Positions 12,851 through 23,700 of a DNA stretch of 64,000 nucleotides are shown piece after piece. The stretch comes from Malania oleifera. Lineage: Eukaryota > Streptophyta > Magnoliopsida > Santalales > Ximeniaceae. Under the pieces are notes generated by a model that saw only the letters and a program-made list of their open reading frames with translations, made no database searches and had not been told where the DNA came from. The stretch's first letter is position 1, and each line of letters begins with the position of its first letter. Where the stretch lies: contig NC_080419.1 in the NCBI RefSeq assembly GCF_029873635.1, positions 79,530,931-79,594,930 of the forward strand, given 5' to 3'. A program made the translations under genes and the position numbers.

Positions 12851-13693
12851 GTTGAACTAGAACTTGGTTTTGAAACAGAGAAAGCTATGGAGAACACAAG
12901 AAACGCGAAGGGAAAGTGCATAATGGCAGCAACAGTAGTGGGATACAAGAAATTGGTAGCAAACGGATTGAAGAACAGCCTAATCTTCACTGGTTACCCA
13001 GTAGTGGGTCGCCAGGGAAAAATGCAGACATCTGGTTCATGCTTATACTCACCTGCGGCGCGCATTGACACCAGCTGCGCCTGGGATCCCAGAATAAAAG
13101 GGCTCTTCTTCTACGAAACCACAGCAATATTTCCCTCCACAAAGTTCAGAGATTTCATCGCCGACGTGAAGAAGCTCAGAGACCAAAACCCAGAAAACTT
13201 CTGCGGCGTGGATGTGTACAATGGATTTCTGATTCGGTTCATTAAGGCATCAGGGGCTTATCTGGGTCAATCCGAGGACTCAGTGGTCGTGGATTTCAAC
13301 TATTACCGCGCAGAGAATGGTTCAGATCCGAGAATGAGCGAGGATGTGTGGGAAGAGGTGGAGCAGATGGCGTTCTTCAAGCATGGGGCGCGGCCGCACT
13401 GGGGGAAGAACAGGAAGGTGGCGTTCATTGGGGTGCAGCGGAAGTATGGCGGCTTGGGTAAGTTCATTGCGGCGAAGAAGGGGTTGGATCCTGCGAATGT
13501 GTTTTCCAGTGTTTGGTCTGATGAGCTGGTGTTTGGGAAGGAAGCGGAGAGAGGGGATGGGTGTGCCTTGGAGGGGGAGTGTGTGTGTTCGGAGGACAGG
13601 CACTGCAGCCCTACCAGAGGCTACTTCTGCAAACCAGGGCTGGTTTATGAAGATGCCAGAGTTTGCAGGCACTCTCCACCACAAGATAGATGA
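11451..13693 (+). CDS. L-gulonolactone oxidase-like FAD enzyme
   Basis: Three coding exons, 11451-12119, 12529-12784 and 12879-13693, join in frame (669+256+815 nt) to about 579 aa, normal for plant L-gulono-1,4-lactone oxidase homologues (GulLO). The family oxidises aldonolactones such as L-gulonolactone towards ascorbate using FAD. The start at 11451 gives a hydrophobic N-terminus (MENVGRLLCSILLL) that looks like a signal peptide; an in-frame upstream ATG at 11226 would add 75 residues of no recognisable kind. The FAD-binding PCMH-type domain covers about residues 50-230: VTYPATEEEL, then RFSHTIPKLACP with a His in the place used for flavin attachment in animal enzymes, then STGSHGSSWWGKGG. 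The ALO-type domain follows (ITWYPSRHTAVYRYDDRV, GLFFYETTAIFP, VVDFNYYR). The C-terminus is Cys-rich (CALEGECVCSEDRHC). Splice sites are GT/AG. The gene looks intact. Which GulLO paralogue it is and its true substrate are uncertain. Confidence 0.92.
12120..12528 (+). other. Intron 1 of the oxidase gene
   Basis: 409 bp in phase 0, with donor gtcagt after codon AAG (K) and acceptor aataatag before GTG (V). Both sides continue the conserved stretch LGAISK / VKLSLEPGFKR. No element seen inside. Confidence 0.85.
12785..12878 (+). other. Intron 2, mostly a CT microsatellite
   Basis: 94 bp in phase 1, from donor gtactct to acceptor gaaacag. Bases 12788-12846 are an unbroken CT run (59 nt), which starts only three bases after the donor. 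The join restores the family sequence VRAS-EKAMENTRN. Retaining the intron would shift the frame, because 94 is not a multiple of three. Confidence 0.85.
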
Positions 13694-13751
13694 TACATCC
13701 TCTCTCTCCTTAGTGTTAAAAAATTTGCCTAATTTAATTTTAAAAATATGT

Positions 13752-13757
13752 AATAAA
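13752..13757 (+). terminator. Candidate poly(A) signal of the oxidase gene
   Basis: AATAAA about 60 bases after the stop codon, in a T/A-rich context typical of plant 3' ends. Position-based call only. Confidence 0.5.
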
Positions 13758-14320
13758 ATTATATTAGATTAGGTTTAATAATTTCTCGTCTTCACATATT
13801 TTGGTAAGTAAGAACTTCTATGATGAGTCCATTCAATTTGAAATCATCCTTAAAAGAAAGCACCGTCTTAAAACTTGTATTATGTTCCAAAATTTTTATT
13901 GAACTTGTTGGATCCAATGTTGTAATGATTCATGTAGAGTACTACATCTCCATCGGCTAGAATATATAACAAGATAACTATAAATTAACATGAAAAAATC
14001 AAGATATCGTATTTGAAGAGAACGATTTGAAAGGAATGATCCCTTAATGTAAAATTTGAAATCTACTAATTACAGCATTTTATATTAACAATTGGAATTT
14101 GATCTTTAAAAGGATTTTCTTCAAATAAGACTTTACTCTTTCCACCAATAATTCACTGGTAATTTAATTTGATAAATTTTTTTATAGAATAAATGAGAAT
14201 CATGTTGTTTTTTTTTTTGGGGGGGGGGGGGTGGGGGAGAAAGTTTATTAAGTTTTATTAATGGGTTATATGTATTTTAATCATGTTAATTTTTTATTTC
14301 TAAAATAAATATATTGCCTT

Positions 14321-14357
<37 letters not shown>

Positions 14358-17139
14358 GAAAGATAAGGTTGGATTTTGAATAATTGGAAGCAAAATGGAA
14401 ATATGAAAACAAATTTTTGTAGTGGACATTCCAATGATTAAAAAAATTGAGACTTTTATATTAAAGGCTTTAGATTTGAATTGTAAGTAGTAACAAATGT
14501 GTGGTTGTGCCTTTGTGAAAGCCTCTAATCAATAGGGGAAAAAGTGAAAACAAACAAAATTTGTCATTTGCAATGGCTCTATGTAGAGAATCACGATGTT
14601 ATCTTGTTTTGAGTGTGTATTATTTATGATCTTTCAAAATAAAGTTATGGCTTAGTTTTATTCAAGTTGACAGTATGGACTTTACCTATCAAGGACATTT
14701 TTGAGACCCAACTTTGGACTAGTAGTTTGAGATCATTTGATTGAACCATGAGATTTATCACTTGTCATTTTGAAACCTCGCGAGTCTAATTTTCAATGGT
14801 GATACTTTAAAAGTTTTGTGTAGAAATTTATTGTCAATTGTGGATAAGCTGTTCGAATTAAGCATGCGTTATTTTCATAATGTTTAGGTTTTGGTCTAAA
14901 CTTTAACCTTGTGAAAGAATTTTTTTACAGGGTATATGAAATCTTATTTAGTATTAAAATGGAGGTTTAAGAAAGGTCATGTTCGGGGTGTGGGATATGA
15001 CAAGTAACCTTTATTTTAAAGTTACCTTTGTGTATTTTTCAAGATCAAATAATCTCTCCTTTATTAATTAAATGAAATTCTTGTTTAAAGTGCTCTCTCT
15101 CTCTCCTCCCTTAACATAGTTTATGATTCAATTAATAATCAATCTCTTTAAAAATTTTGATATCCCAAATTTTCAAAAATAGCCCTTAAAGAGGGGCTCC
15201 AACATTTTCACATCTTTTTTTTAAAAAAAAATAAGTGAAATGATAAAAATGACTTTTTTTTTAAAAAAAAAAAAAAGAAAGAAAATAGAAATACCAAACA
15301 CAAAAGGACCTTAAACTTTAGGTTTTTGACTTAATTTATAAGCAGAAATCTTGAGACAAAAATAAGGACTTAATAATGTAAACTTAACCTCGAACTCATT
15401 TATTTATTTCACTCTAAAAAGGATAATTTCAATAGCATATTCATATCTTTCATATTTTCAATCAAAAAAGAAAAGATGTTAATTATTAGATTATTATGCT
15501 AATAAATTAAGGATTAAATGTTGAAAATTGTTAGTGGACGAGATCAAAAGGCTAAAAAGCAAAACAACAAAAGTAGTAGTTGGACCCAAGTGAAGCATTG
15601 GTTCTACTTGCATGTCATATACATGTATGTTGCGTATGGTTATATGTTTATAAGTTAAGACTCCTCATAACTTGCCAAGCCTCGCCTTATGTTTGTGTGG
15701 GTCTATATATATATATATATATAAATATAACGAGTCTTGAATTATCCTAAATAATTAATGTGGGACAAGGTACAAAAAAAGTAACCCCACTTTAGACACA
15801 CATTTTTAACCCCACACAAACATGTATTGGATCTAAAACTTTTGGCTATAGTATATTTTTGGTAGTAGCAAAGGCTCTTTAAGGAATTTACTATTTATAA
15901 CATCGCTTGCTTGCTATTCAAAGCTGTTAAAAATGACAATATGCATAAAATATCAAGACCTGCATGTGCAGCATATGCACTGCCCTCCCACCACAAACCA
16001 TGTACTCTTTACTGACTATTTCTTATTTTATTTTCTCTATTTGTATGTGTTGAGTTGGTTGGTTGCTTTTATATGTGTGCATTCTCACTTTGTACTAGGT
16101 TTTTATTTATTAATAAGTTTTTCTTCAACCAAAAAATAAAAGAATAATTTTAGAAATATAGAGGATGGCTTCTACTAGATTGTCTTTTTCAAATTCAAGT
16201 GTATGGGCCAATAGCCTTGTGGAAAGATGAAACCTATAGGATGTGTACAATTAATTAAGAATTGACGTGTAAGTATGTTATAGACTCTCGTGTCAATTCT
16301 GTGGTGCGATTCATGGATGAAAAAAGAGGACATATGTGAAAGGATGACTAGCTCCTTGAATTGATGAAAGCATTGTTCTAATTCGTTAAGCACGAAGTTG
16401 TGCCTTACTGTCAACAACTTTATGAGGAAGACGAGAATTGGGGGTTACGCATTGATGAAGACTTGGGCTTTTATTTTATATTCTCATACCATTATTAATG
16501 TTCTATTCATTGAAAGGTTTTAAATTGCTATTTACTTGGTTTCTGTAAACTATACACTTGTAAATAATTACATTATTATATAGTTATGTTAGATATATAG
16601 TGTCCACTCGAAAGAATTTTAAATGAAACAAATTAATTTTTAAAAAAATTATTATTTTTTTGTTAGTGTTAATTTATGTTTAGGTCTCTTTTGGAAGTTG
16701 AAAAACATTAAAGAGAGAAAATAAAAATATTAAGGAATCTACCTGTTATGTTAGTAATCAACGAACGCGAGAAAAAATAAATAAAATAAAAACTAAATGA
16801 ACAAAAAATAATTTTACACATGATTAGCATTTAATTTTTTTTATTCTTAATTATATTAGAATAAATTTTATTTTAAATATTATTCAATAGATAGGGAAGA
16901 TAGAACGGAAAAATAGATTTCCTTATTTGTTTCTCTTTATTTTCTTTGCCTCAAACAAAATTGTTACGCTAAATAGAGTTGTAGTAAATTACTTTCTTTG
17001 AGTTGAAATTTGATTCTAAACTTAAAATTATTTTATGACGAAGTTGGTTGCGAAAGTTTTCTCGACATTACTTTTTATCTAGCTAAACTATTGATGCACT
17101 ATATCTTAATTAAAAGTAATCTTATAATGCTCTAACCTC
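13758..17139. other. Gene-free intergenic DNA
   Basis: AT-rich. It contains a T run followed by a G run at about 14210-14236, a (TAA)n array at 14322-14357, a (TA)n run at 15704-15723 and an inverted repeat with 14-base arms at about 15689-15702 and 15812-15826 (atgtttgtgtggg and its complement) that encloses the TA run. Open frames at about 15933 and 16175 have no recognisable content. No RNA gene recognised. Confidence 0.55.
14322..14357. repeat. (TAA)n microsatellite
   Basis: Twelve uninterrupted TAA units. Confidence 0.95.
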
Positions 17140-17265
17140 GTGTTTGGGAATTTGTAATTGTTTGGACCTTAGATTTATATTTGTAGTGTGAATTTAAGTA
17201 AAATATAGTACAAATCAAATAGTGATGAATTTTCTCCAATTCATATAACTCCAAACAATCTAAAG
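17140..17265. mobile_element. MITE-like element, copy 2 (degenerate)
   Basis: Starts gtgtttgggaatttg and ends near ctccaaacaatc, so the ends are weakly inverted. The interior resembles the copy at 9111 (gatttatatttgtagtgtg against gatttgaatttgtgttg). More decayed than the other two copies. Confidence 0.4.
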
Positions 17266-18612
17266 CTTAAAATTCATGTTCAATTATTTTCACTAAAACT
17301 TCCCACAAACCATTCTGAGTATATATATATATATAAAGTTTCAATCCCCCTCTATTAGTATTTTTCTGATCAAGCACATCTGACTGTTCTTTTACTGAAG
17401 ATGCCTGTATGTGTGAGGTGTGAAGGGTAGTGTGTGTTTGGTATATATTCTCTCTTTGGCCATTCAATTTGGAAATGGACAAAAGCTACTTAATTAATTA
17501 ATTAGCTCTCCCTGCATGCATAATCTCTGAACCAACTTTACGTGCATACACTTATTCAGTATGCACTGTGATCAATCCAATGATAAATACAGCTTGTCTA
17601 AAAGCTCTCCACCTGTGTTCATCAATATCTACTCTAAATTTCAGCTAATCTAATATGGATCAATTTTCTCTCTTTTCTTTTAATAAAAGTGAAAACTGTG
17701 TCTCTAGAATTACTCGGTCATCTAACTTTTTTCTGTCATCCATTTGACTCCAACTATAATTAAGCTATCTAGGATAGCTTAATGAACCACTCGACTCGAG
17801 GACCGGGTTCTATTATTGAGCCACAGTTTATTAAAGACGATTGACTAAAATATCCTTTTATTGTTTAGCCATTGCAAGGAGCTAGAAGTATAGAAGTACT
17901 GGCCAGCCTTATGGGTTGAGGCCTTCCTCTAACTGTTAGTCCAATCTCAGCTTATACATTAAACTCAGATTATTAAAGATGGTTAATATTCTAATCAACC
18001 TCTCCCAAAATAAACGCACGTAAGAGCAAAACTCAAAATGTTACTGCCCGCACAGACAGACATGACTGATATATGAACTGAGGATGACACGTTCATATGC
18101 CCAGACACTAAAACAAATTAAAAGTTGTTTAATTTTTAAACTATATATATGGTATATATGTACATGTATATATGATAGATATCACGTGCTTTCTGACATA
18201 TGCCAGCAGAGAGGTCTAAAAAAGAAAGAAAACCAGAACACACGCATGGTTGATCTAAAAGCAATATAAAAGGGCTCGACTACTCCCATCTCAACTTTTA
18301 TTAAGTCTGTCTAGAGGAATCAAAACTATACATTGCATGTTTTCTTCGCAATTATATGAAAAAGTAAAAGAGTTTGGTTTCTAAAAATGAAACTGTACGG
18401 AAGAGGAAAGGAGGAATGGACAATGGTAGTCGCAGACCCTAGGTAGGAGGAACAAAAGCTGTGAAAGGGAGGCTGCTTAAATAACGTGCCCACTACGTGG
18501 TGGGCAGAAGGACATAATTAATTAAGACTCAGCAGAAAATACCTTTGAAGCTAGTTAGGCCATCAAGGCTCGTTTGTCCCATGGGAAGCTAACCCTGTGT
18601 GTGTGTGTGTGT

Positions 18613-18660
<48 letters not shown>

Positions 18661-19986
18661 ACACACACACATGCAGTTGCTCCTATAGGGTCTGCGCGCA
18701 ATGAGCGAGATAGCTATGACTGAAATTGCTTCTTCCTGTTCCCATGCACAGCTTCGCATTTTCCTTGAGAAAGAAGTCAAAGAACTGCCAGACAGTATAT
18801 CTACTGAATTTGCATACTTATGCCTTATATATTGCATAAGCTAGGTAGACATATATAATACAGGGACCCCTTCTGCTACTAACAAGTCGTACTAGTACGT
18901 CAAAGCTAAAAATTAACTTGAATTGAGTTCCAGTGTCGATTCATGCATGTGATATCAATATGTCGGATGCAGATGATGGAAGAGGAGTGGCTTATATAGA
19001 TCTCCACCTCAACATGAAATATTATATAGGCTGCACCCCCAAAGCTACTTGAAAGAGAGCTGTAATTTATAATGTCACCCAACACCACATTTTCTTGCTG
19101 GCATCACTCTCCCACACCTATAATATATATACATGGTTCTGCTAGCATAGCCTTTCCCAGATTCTTTACACATTCCCATATTCGTCATTCCACGTCTCTC
19201 CATTACATACTGGAAATTAACCAGCACAACTAGCACTTCTGGCTAGTATAAAAATTAAGCTAGCCCTCCTATCCATCCCTATCTGGAAGAATCAGGCCAG
19301 CAGCAACGCATCAGGCTCAACCACACACTGCAAGCCAAGAAAGGCGAGAAAGACTTGTAAGAAACCATTCCTCCACTTAAGATTTGGAAGTTGGCATTTA
19401 ATCCCACACAAGTGATGGTATATATGATTTGGGGTTGGTCCCAATGATGTGGGCCCTGCAGCATTTTTGCATGCCCAAACATTAATAAACATCTTCTTAT
19501 TAGTGGGTTCCACATCCTACATAGAGTAATCGTTTCTCGTAGGGCTTTCTCTAATTAAGAAGGCTTATCGTTTTTCCTAAAATCTAGCCAAATTCACCTT
19601 TTATGAGCGAATGAAACACCATGTCGAATCAGGATAATAATGGGTGTAAAAAGTATGAAGAAGTCCACATTTTTCACATATATATACTCCAAACATGTAA
19701 GCACAGTAAGAGTACTTATCAACCAAAAGCAAATTTAAAAAACACATTAGCTAACATAGTTGGCAATACTAGCTGCAGCTTTATGGAGACAAAGAATACC
19801 AGAAACTGACAATTCTTTTCTATTTCCATTCTTCAAAGTTGTCATGAATTCTCTGTTCATTATCTATGTAAATGACCCCTGCATCCCAATCTAAGCTAGC
19901 ATCATTTGAGTAATTGCTTTTAGCTGTTGAAATAAGGGAAAATAAATAGCGTGCTTGGAGTAAGTTCACATATGCATCTTTTTGCA
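17266..19986. other. Gene-free intergenic DNA
   Basis: No credible coding region. It contains a perfect short hairpin at 17759-17783, compound GT/TA microsatellites at 18597-18658, and an inverted repeat with arms at 18431-18448 and 18679-18696. No known conserved plant miRNA sequence was recognised on either strand. Confidence 0.5.
18597..18658. repeat. (GT)n(TA)n compound microsatellite
   Basis: About nine GT units run directly into about 22 TA units, followed a few bases later by an AC run on the same strand. Confidence 0.95.
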
Positions 19987-20118
19987 ATGTTTGGAAGCAT
20001 GGATTTCAGGTTTTGGATTTGAATTTGTGTAAATTTGAACAAAACTCAATTTTGTATTATATTTCTTCCAAATCCAACCAAATTCAATTCCAAGACCTCT
20101 CCCAAACACGGGAAGTTC
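19987..20118. mobile_element. MITE-like element, copy 3
   Basis: Begins tgtttggaagcatggattt and ends ctcccaaacac, an inverted terminal pair matching the copy at 9111. The AT-rich interior has the same gatttgaatttgtgt phrase. It lies downstream of the EMF1-like gene's 3' end. Confidence 0.5.
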
Positions 20119-20719
20119 TTCAGAACTTCCAAGGTTGGTTCTCAAAAGAACCTATGATTTTGCATCCAACAAATGATGCAGAAAATATGAATGCCCAAGA
20201 CTATTGGATGAATGACCAAAGCAAGACGAAAATAAGTGCGTATGTACACCCACATGGAGGATTTTATATTTCAAATGTGTCCCACATACAAAAGTCTCTT
20301 AAACACTTTCAGAAAAAAAAGAAAAAAGAAAAAAATGAACATAAATGATTCAAATGAGACAATCACATCCATAGTGTGATATGCCAAAGTCTGAATTCCA
20401 AATATCTTTTTCAGAAGCAAATTTCTTTCCCCAAGTAAATTATGACACTAAATTACAACAAGAAGTATATTCACAAGAGCTCACTTATTGATGATTACAT
20501 GCAACAAGCCCCAAATCTATCCCGTACCACCTCTACTTCCTGGTGGAATGTGCATACATAAACTTTGATCAACAGATCAAAACACTGAAAATTCATACAT
20601 GCCCATTCGAAAATCAATGAGGAATTTTGAGATTTCATGAAACTCTCTGAAGCAGCAGCGTGCCAAAAGACATGCATAAAGATTTTTAATTCTGACATGC
20701 AGACAAGATCAGGGAACAT
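20119..20719 (-). other. 3' flank and 3' UTR of the EMF1-like gene
   Basis: No gene of its own. On the minus strand the first 200-250 bases after the stop are probably the 3' UTR; an AATAAG-like hexamer lies near 20484. The exact polyadenylation site cannot be read from sequence alone. Confidence 0.4.
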
Positions 20720-23700
20720 TCATGAAGTTTGATGCCTTGCATGCTCTTTTATCCCTGTTAGCTTCCTAGTCTTCTGGCGCTTGAGCCCATCCAAATTGAC
20801 AAAACCAGAACTATCCCCAGGAGTTTTCTTCCCAAATTTTAGGTCTTCTCCACCAATCATGTATGCATTCCCTGCTTCTGGCATGCTAAAATCAGCAGGA
20901 TTTCTGTTAATACTGCAGGTTTCAGTCTCAGACATGCTTCTCATAGACCAAACAGTTCTGCTGTTACTGTTGGCTGGCAATTCTATACTCTTCATCAAAT
21001 TATCAGGTGCATGATATTGCCAAGGAAACACCATAGAATCTGAATCATCAAAGAACGTTTTCTGCATTCCACAAACAGGAACAGTTCCCTGATTTGGGCC
21101 TGAACCCCAACTTGTAGACAAAGATTTTCGTGGTCTATGGCCTCTCTTCTGTGTGGGCGAACGAGAACTTAATTTCCCTTCCCTACTAGATTTCAAGAAA
21201 ACTTGATCTGCATAATCAGCATCTCCTTTAAAATTTATATTAGTTTGAAATGAATCGAAGGAACAAACAGCAGGACCAGCAGGCGAACACTCACAAATTT
21301 TCTCTGGAAGGTTATTCTTACTGCAAAATTCAGATGGTGGGTATTGTGAGGTTTCACCAGTCTTATATGCTCCAGACCACCCCAGACTGGTAAACTCCTT
21401 AGAGTAATGATCATGTGAAAAGGAAGGTTTCTTGAGTAACTTCTGGTTTCCATCCATATTGAAGGTTGTATTTGACCGCACCCCTGCATCCATCAGGCTG
21501 AGTAAATGCATTGCTGGTATAGTTTCATTAGAATATAGATCTAATGATCCCATCAGCTTTGGATGATGCTCAATTCCCTTGGGTTTGCAGCTGGATGGGT
21601 ATCCTGCATGTGTCCTGTTGAAAGTTTCAGAAGTCAAGTTCCTATCCAGCTTTTCAGGGTTAGCAGATTTCCAATTCAAAATATCCAGGTCATGACCCCC
21701 ATTTATTTTCCCTTTTTGCATTGCACCAGTACGTTTTGAAAGCATGTCCATGTTACTTGAATGAGTAGGGTGCGTCTGAGGAATGTCAAGTCCAAAATGC
21801 AAATCCTTTGGCAGCATGTGGGACCAAACACATCCAGCTTCATCTTTCTTATGCAAAGGAGTCTGGCATGTGTTATATGCTTCTGAGCCCTGCAAAACAG
21901 TATGTGAGAACCTCTGCCCAACTGTATCCCCAATAAATCTACATTTTTGAGCACTGCAACTTCTGTTAGGACCAAGGGCAGAAAATTGGACACCACTTGA
22001 TTGTTTATCCCGAAACTGTGAAAATGGGGAGAACACTGAAGAGGCATGAGTTTCTTCCAATTTGCTCATACTAAAATGGTTTCTATTGTCAGAAAAGAAA
22101 TTAACTGACTTTTGTTTGTTGGGTCGCGCAGTTTCATCTGTTGTAGTTATGCCATTTCTCATAGTAGTAGACTGATTTTTTTGCAAATGGGGATTTTGCT
22201 CTGGCAACAATCTCAGTGCTCCATTCCCATTTACTTCAAAAAAATCCAATGTCTTGGCATTCCTTCTGTTACTGGTTGTCCCTAACAGATAATGATCATT
22301 TTTAGCATCATGAAGACGCCTCTCATACTGATTCTTTGCCAGAAGTTCAACAATTTCCATTGGTATGTCATCTAAAGCTCCTTGATGAAGCACCTTATTG
22401 ACCCTTACACCACTCTTTGTAATATCTGAGTGTTCTTTAGCTCCAGCAAGTTTCTCATTTCTGTATGTGGCTGACAAATCCTGTGAAACAATAGCATTTT
22501 CATTAAAAGCAGTAAAATTGAAAGCAAGTTTGAGTATATCAGGCCAATAAAAAATGGAAAAACAACGTAATAGGCATATGCACACTGGTGTGAATACAGA
22601 CATACATATTTGGATAAATGTAACATGAAAGTGAGCAGAGAAAAGATCATTTGGACTATCCATAACTAGAAAAGACGTTTTTTTTTTTTTTTAAAACACT
22701 TATCTTAATTAGAATTGAAACATGTTTATCCCATACAGAGGGCAGCTCGGGTCAAGCCTGCATGCATTAATAATTACAAGTCCAGCTAGAATAACAGCAG
22801 CACACCATCTAACCATGCCTCAAAACATTTAATTAATAAAAAATGCCAAGATTGAAAAATTCTACTATCCATCCCAAGCCTAATTCATAAATGAGGACAT
22901 GACCAGCAGTTTGCTTCAATGTGACTTCTGAGGTCTATGCTGAATTTTCACTCATAACTTCTGATAAGCATACAGTATCTGCTCTTAGCATAAGACAAAT
23001 TTAATTCCCTGCCCTTCTAAAATTCAGCAAAAGAAAAATAGCAGAAATTCCAATCGAGAATTAACTCAATTTCCCCAAACATGGAAAATATAATTTAGAA
23101 CATAGTTTAGATGGATACAAATTAATAACATATGCAATCTTCTTCTACTTTTTGACATTAACAGTTATATCACATAAGCATTTGCAACCCTATACATCTC
23201 CTTCTTGGATAATTGAATGAAATAATTTATTTGCACTAGTGTCTCTTATTACAAAACAAATGAGTGATATTTTGTATTCAGATCAACACCAAGACCGGAT
23301 GCATTTAGCTCAAGCTACGAAAACTGATCTGCTTGCTTTGCTACACATCTAAAATCAAATTATGATCCACAACAACATTGCAGCACCAGCTCACAGGAAG
23401 CAGTGAAAAAGGAAAATAGTACCATGATGAATTTTGGTGATGTATACATCCAAAGAAACTATACTACACTGACAGTAGCAGCAAGAAGAGAAAAGCTCAT
23501 ACCTTTTTCCTCATTAAAGGAAAGGCCTCGCCTTCAGTCTGAGGGGTGCAATTCCGGCTGCCGCTGAAAAAAGACATTCTCTTGCTATTGTTCTTGGCAC
23601 TCAGATCATCACATCCTTGTCTCCCCAAAAATGCATCTGGTGCAGATGCAAAAGAAACACTTGAATTTCCAAAATACTCGTTATTTACATTTTTCATCAT

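Noticed and set aside
12405-12990. Minus-strand open frames opposite the oxidase exons and CT run
   Set aside because: They consist of translated RE repeats and antisense of conserved exons; no family signature.
16175-16417. Minus-strand open frame as a host gene
   Set aside because: No recognisable domain, no splice partner and no homologous neighbour; composition matches intergenic DNA.
20013-20348. Open frame of 111 codons downstream of EMF1
   Set aside because: It starts within a MITE-like copy and ends in an A-rich run; no protein features.
22481-22663. Upstream start for the last EMF1 exon (frame open to 22663)
   Set aside because: The segment is intron: a clean tttcacag acceptor lies at 22481 and the EMF1 homology begins just after it.
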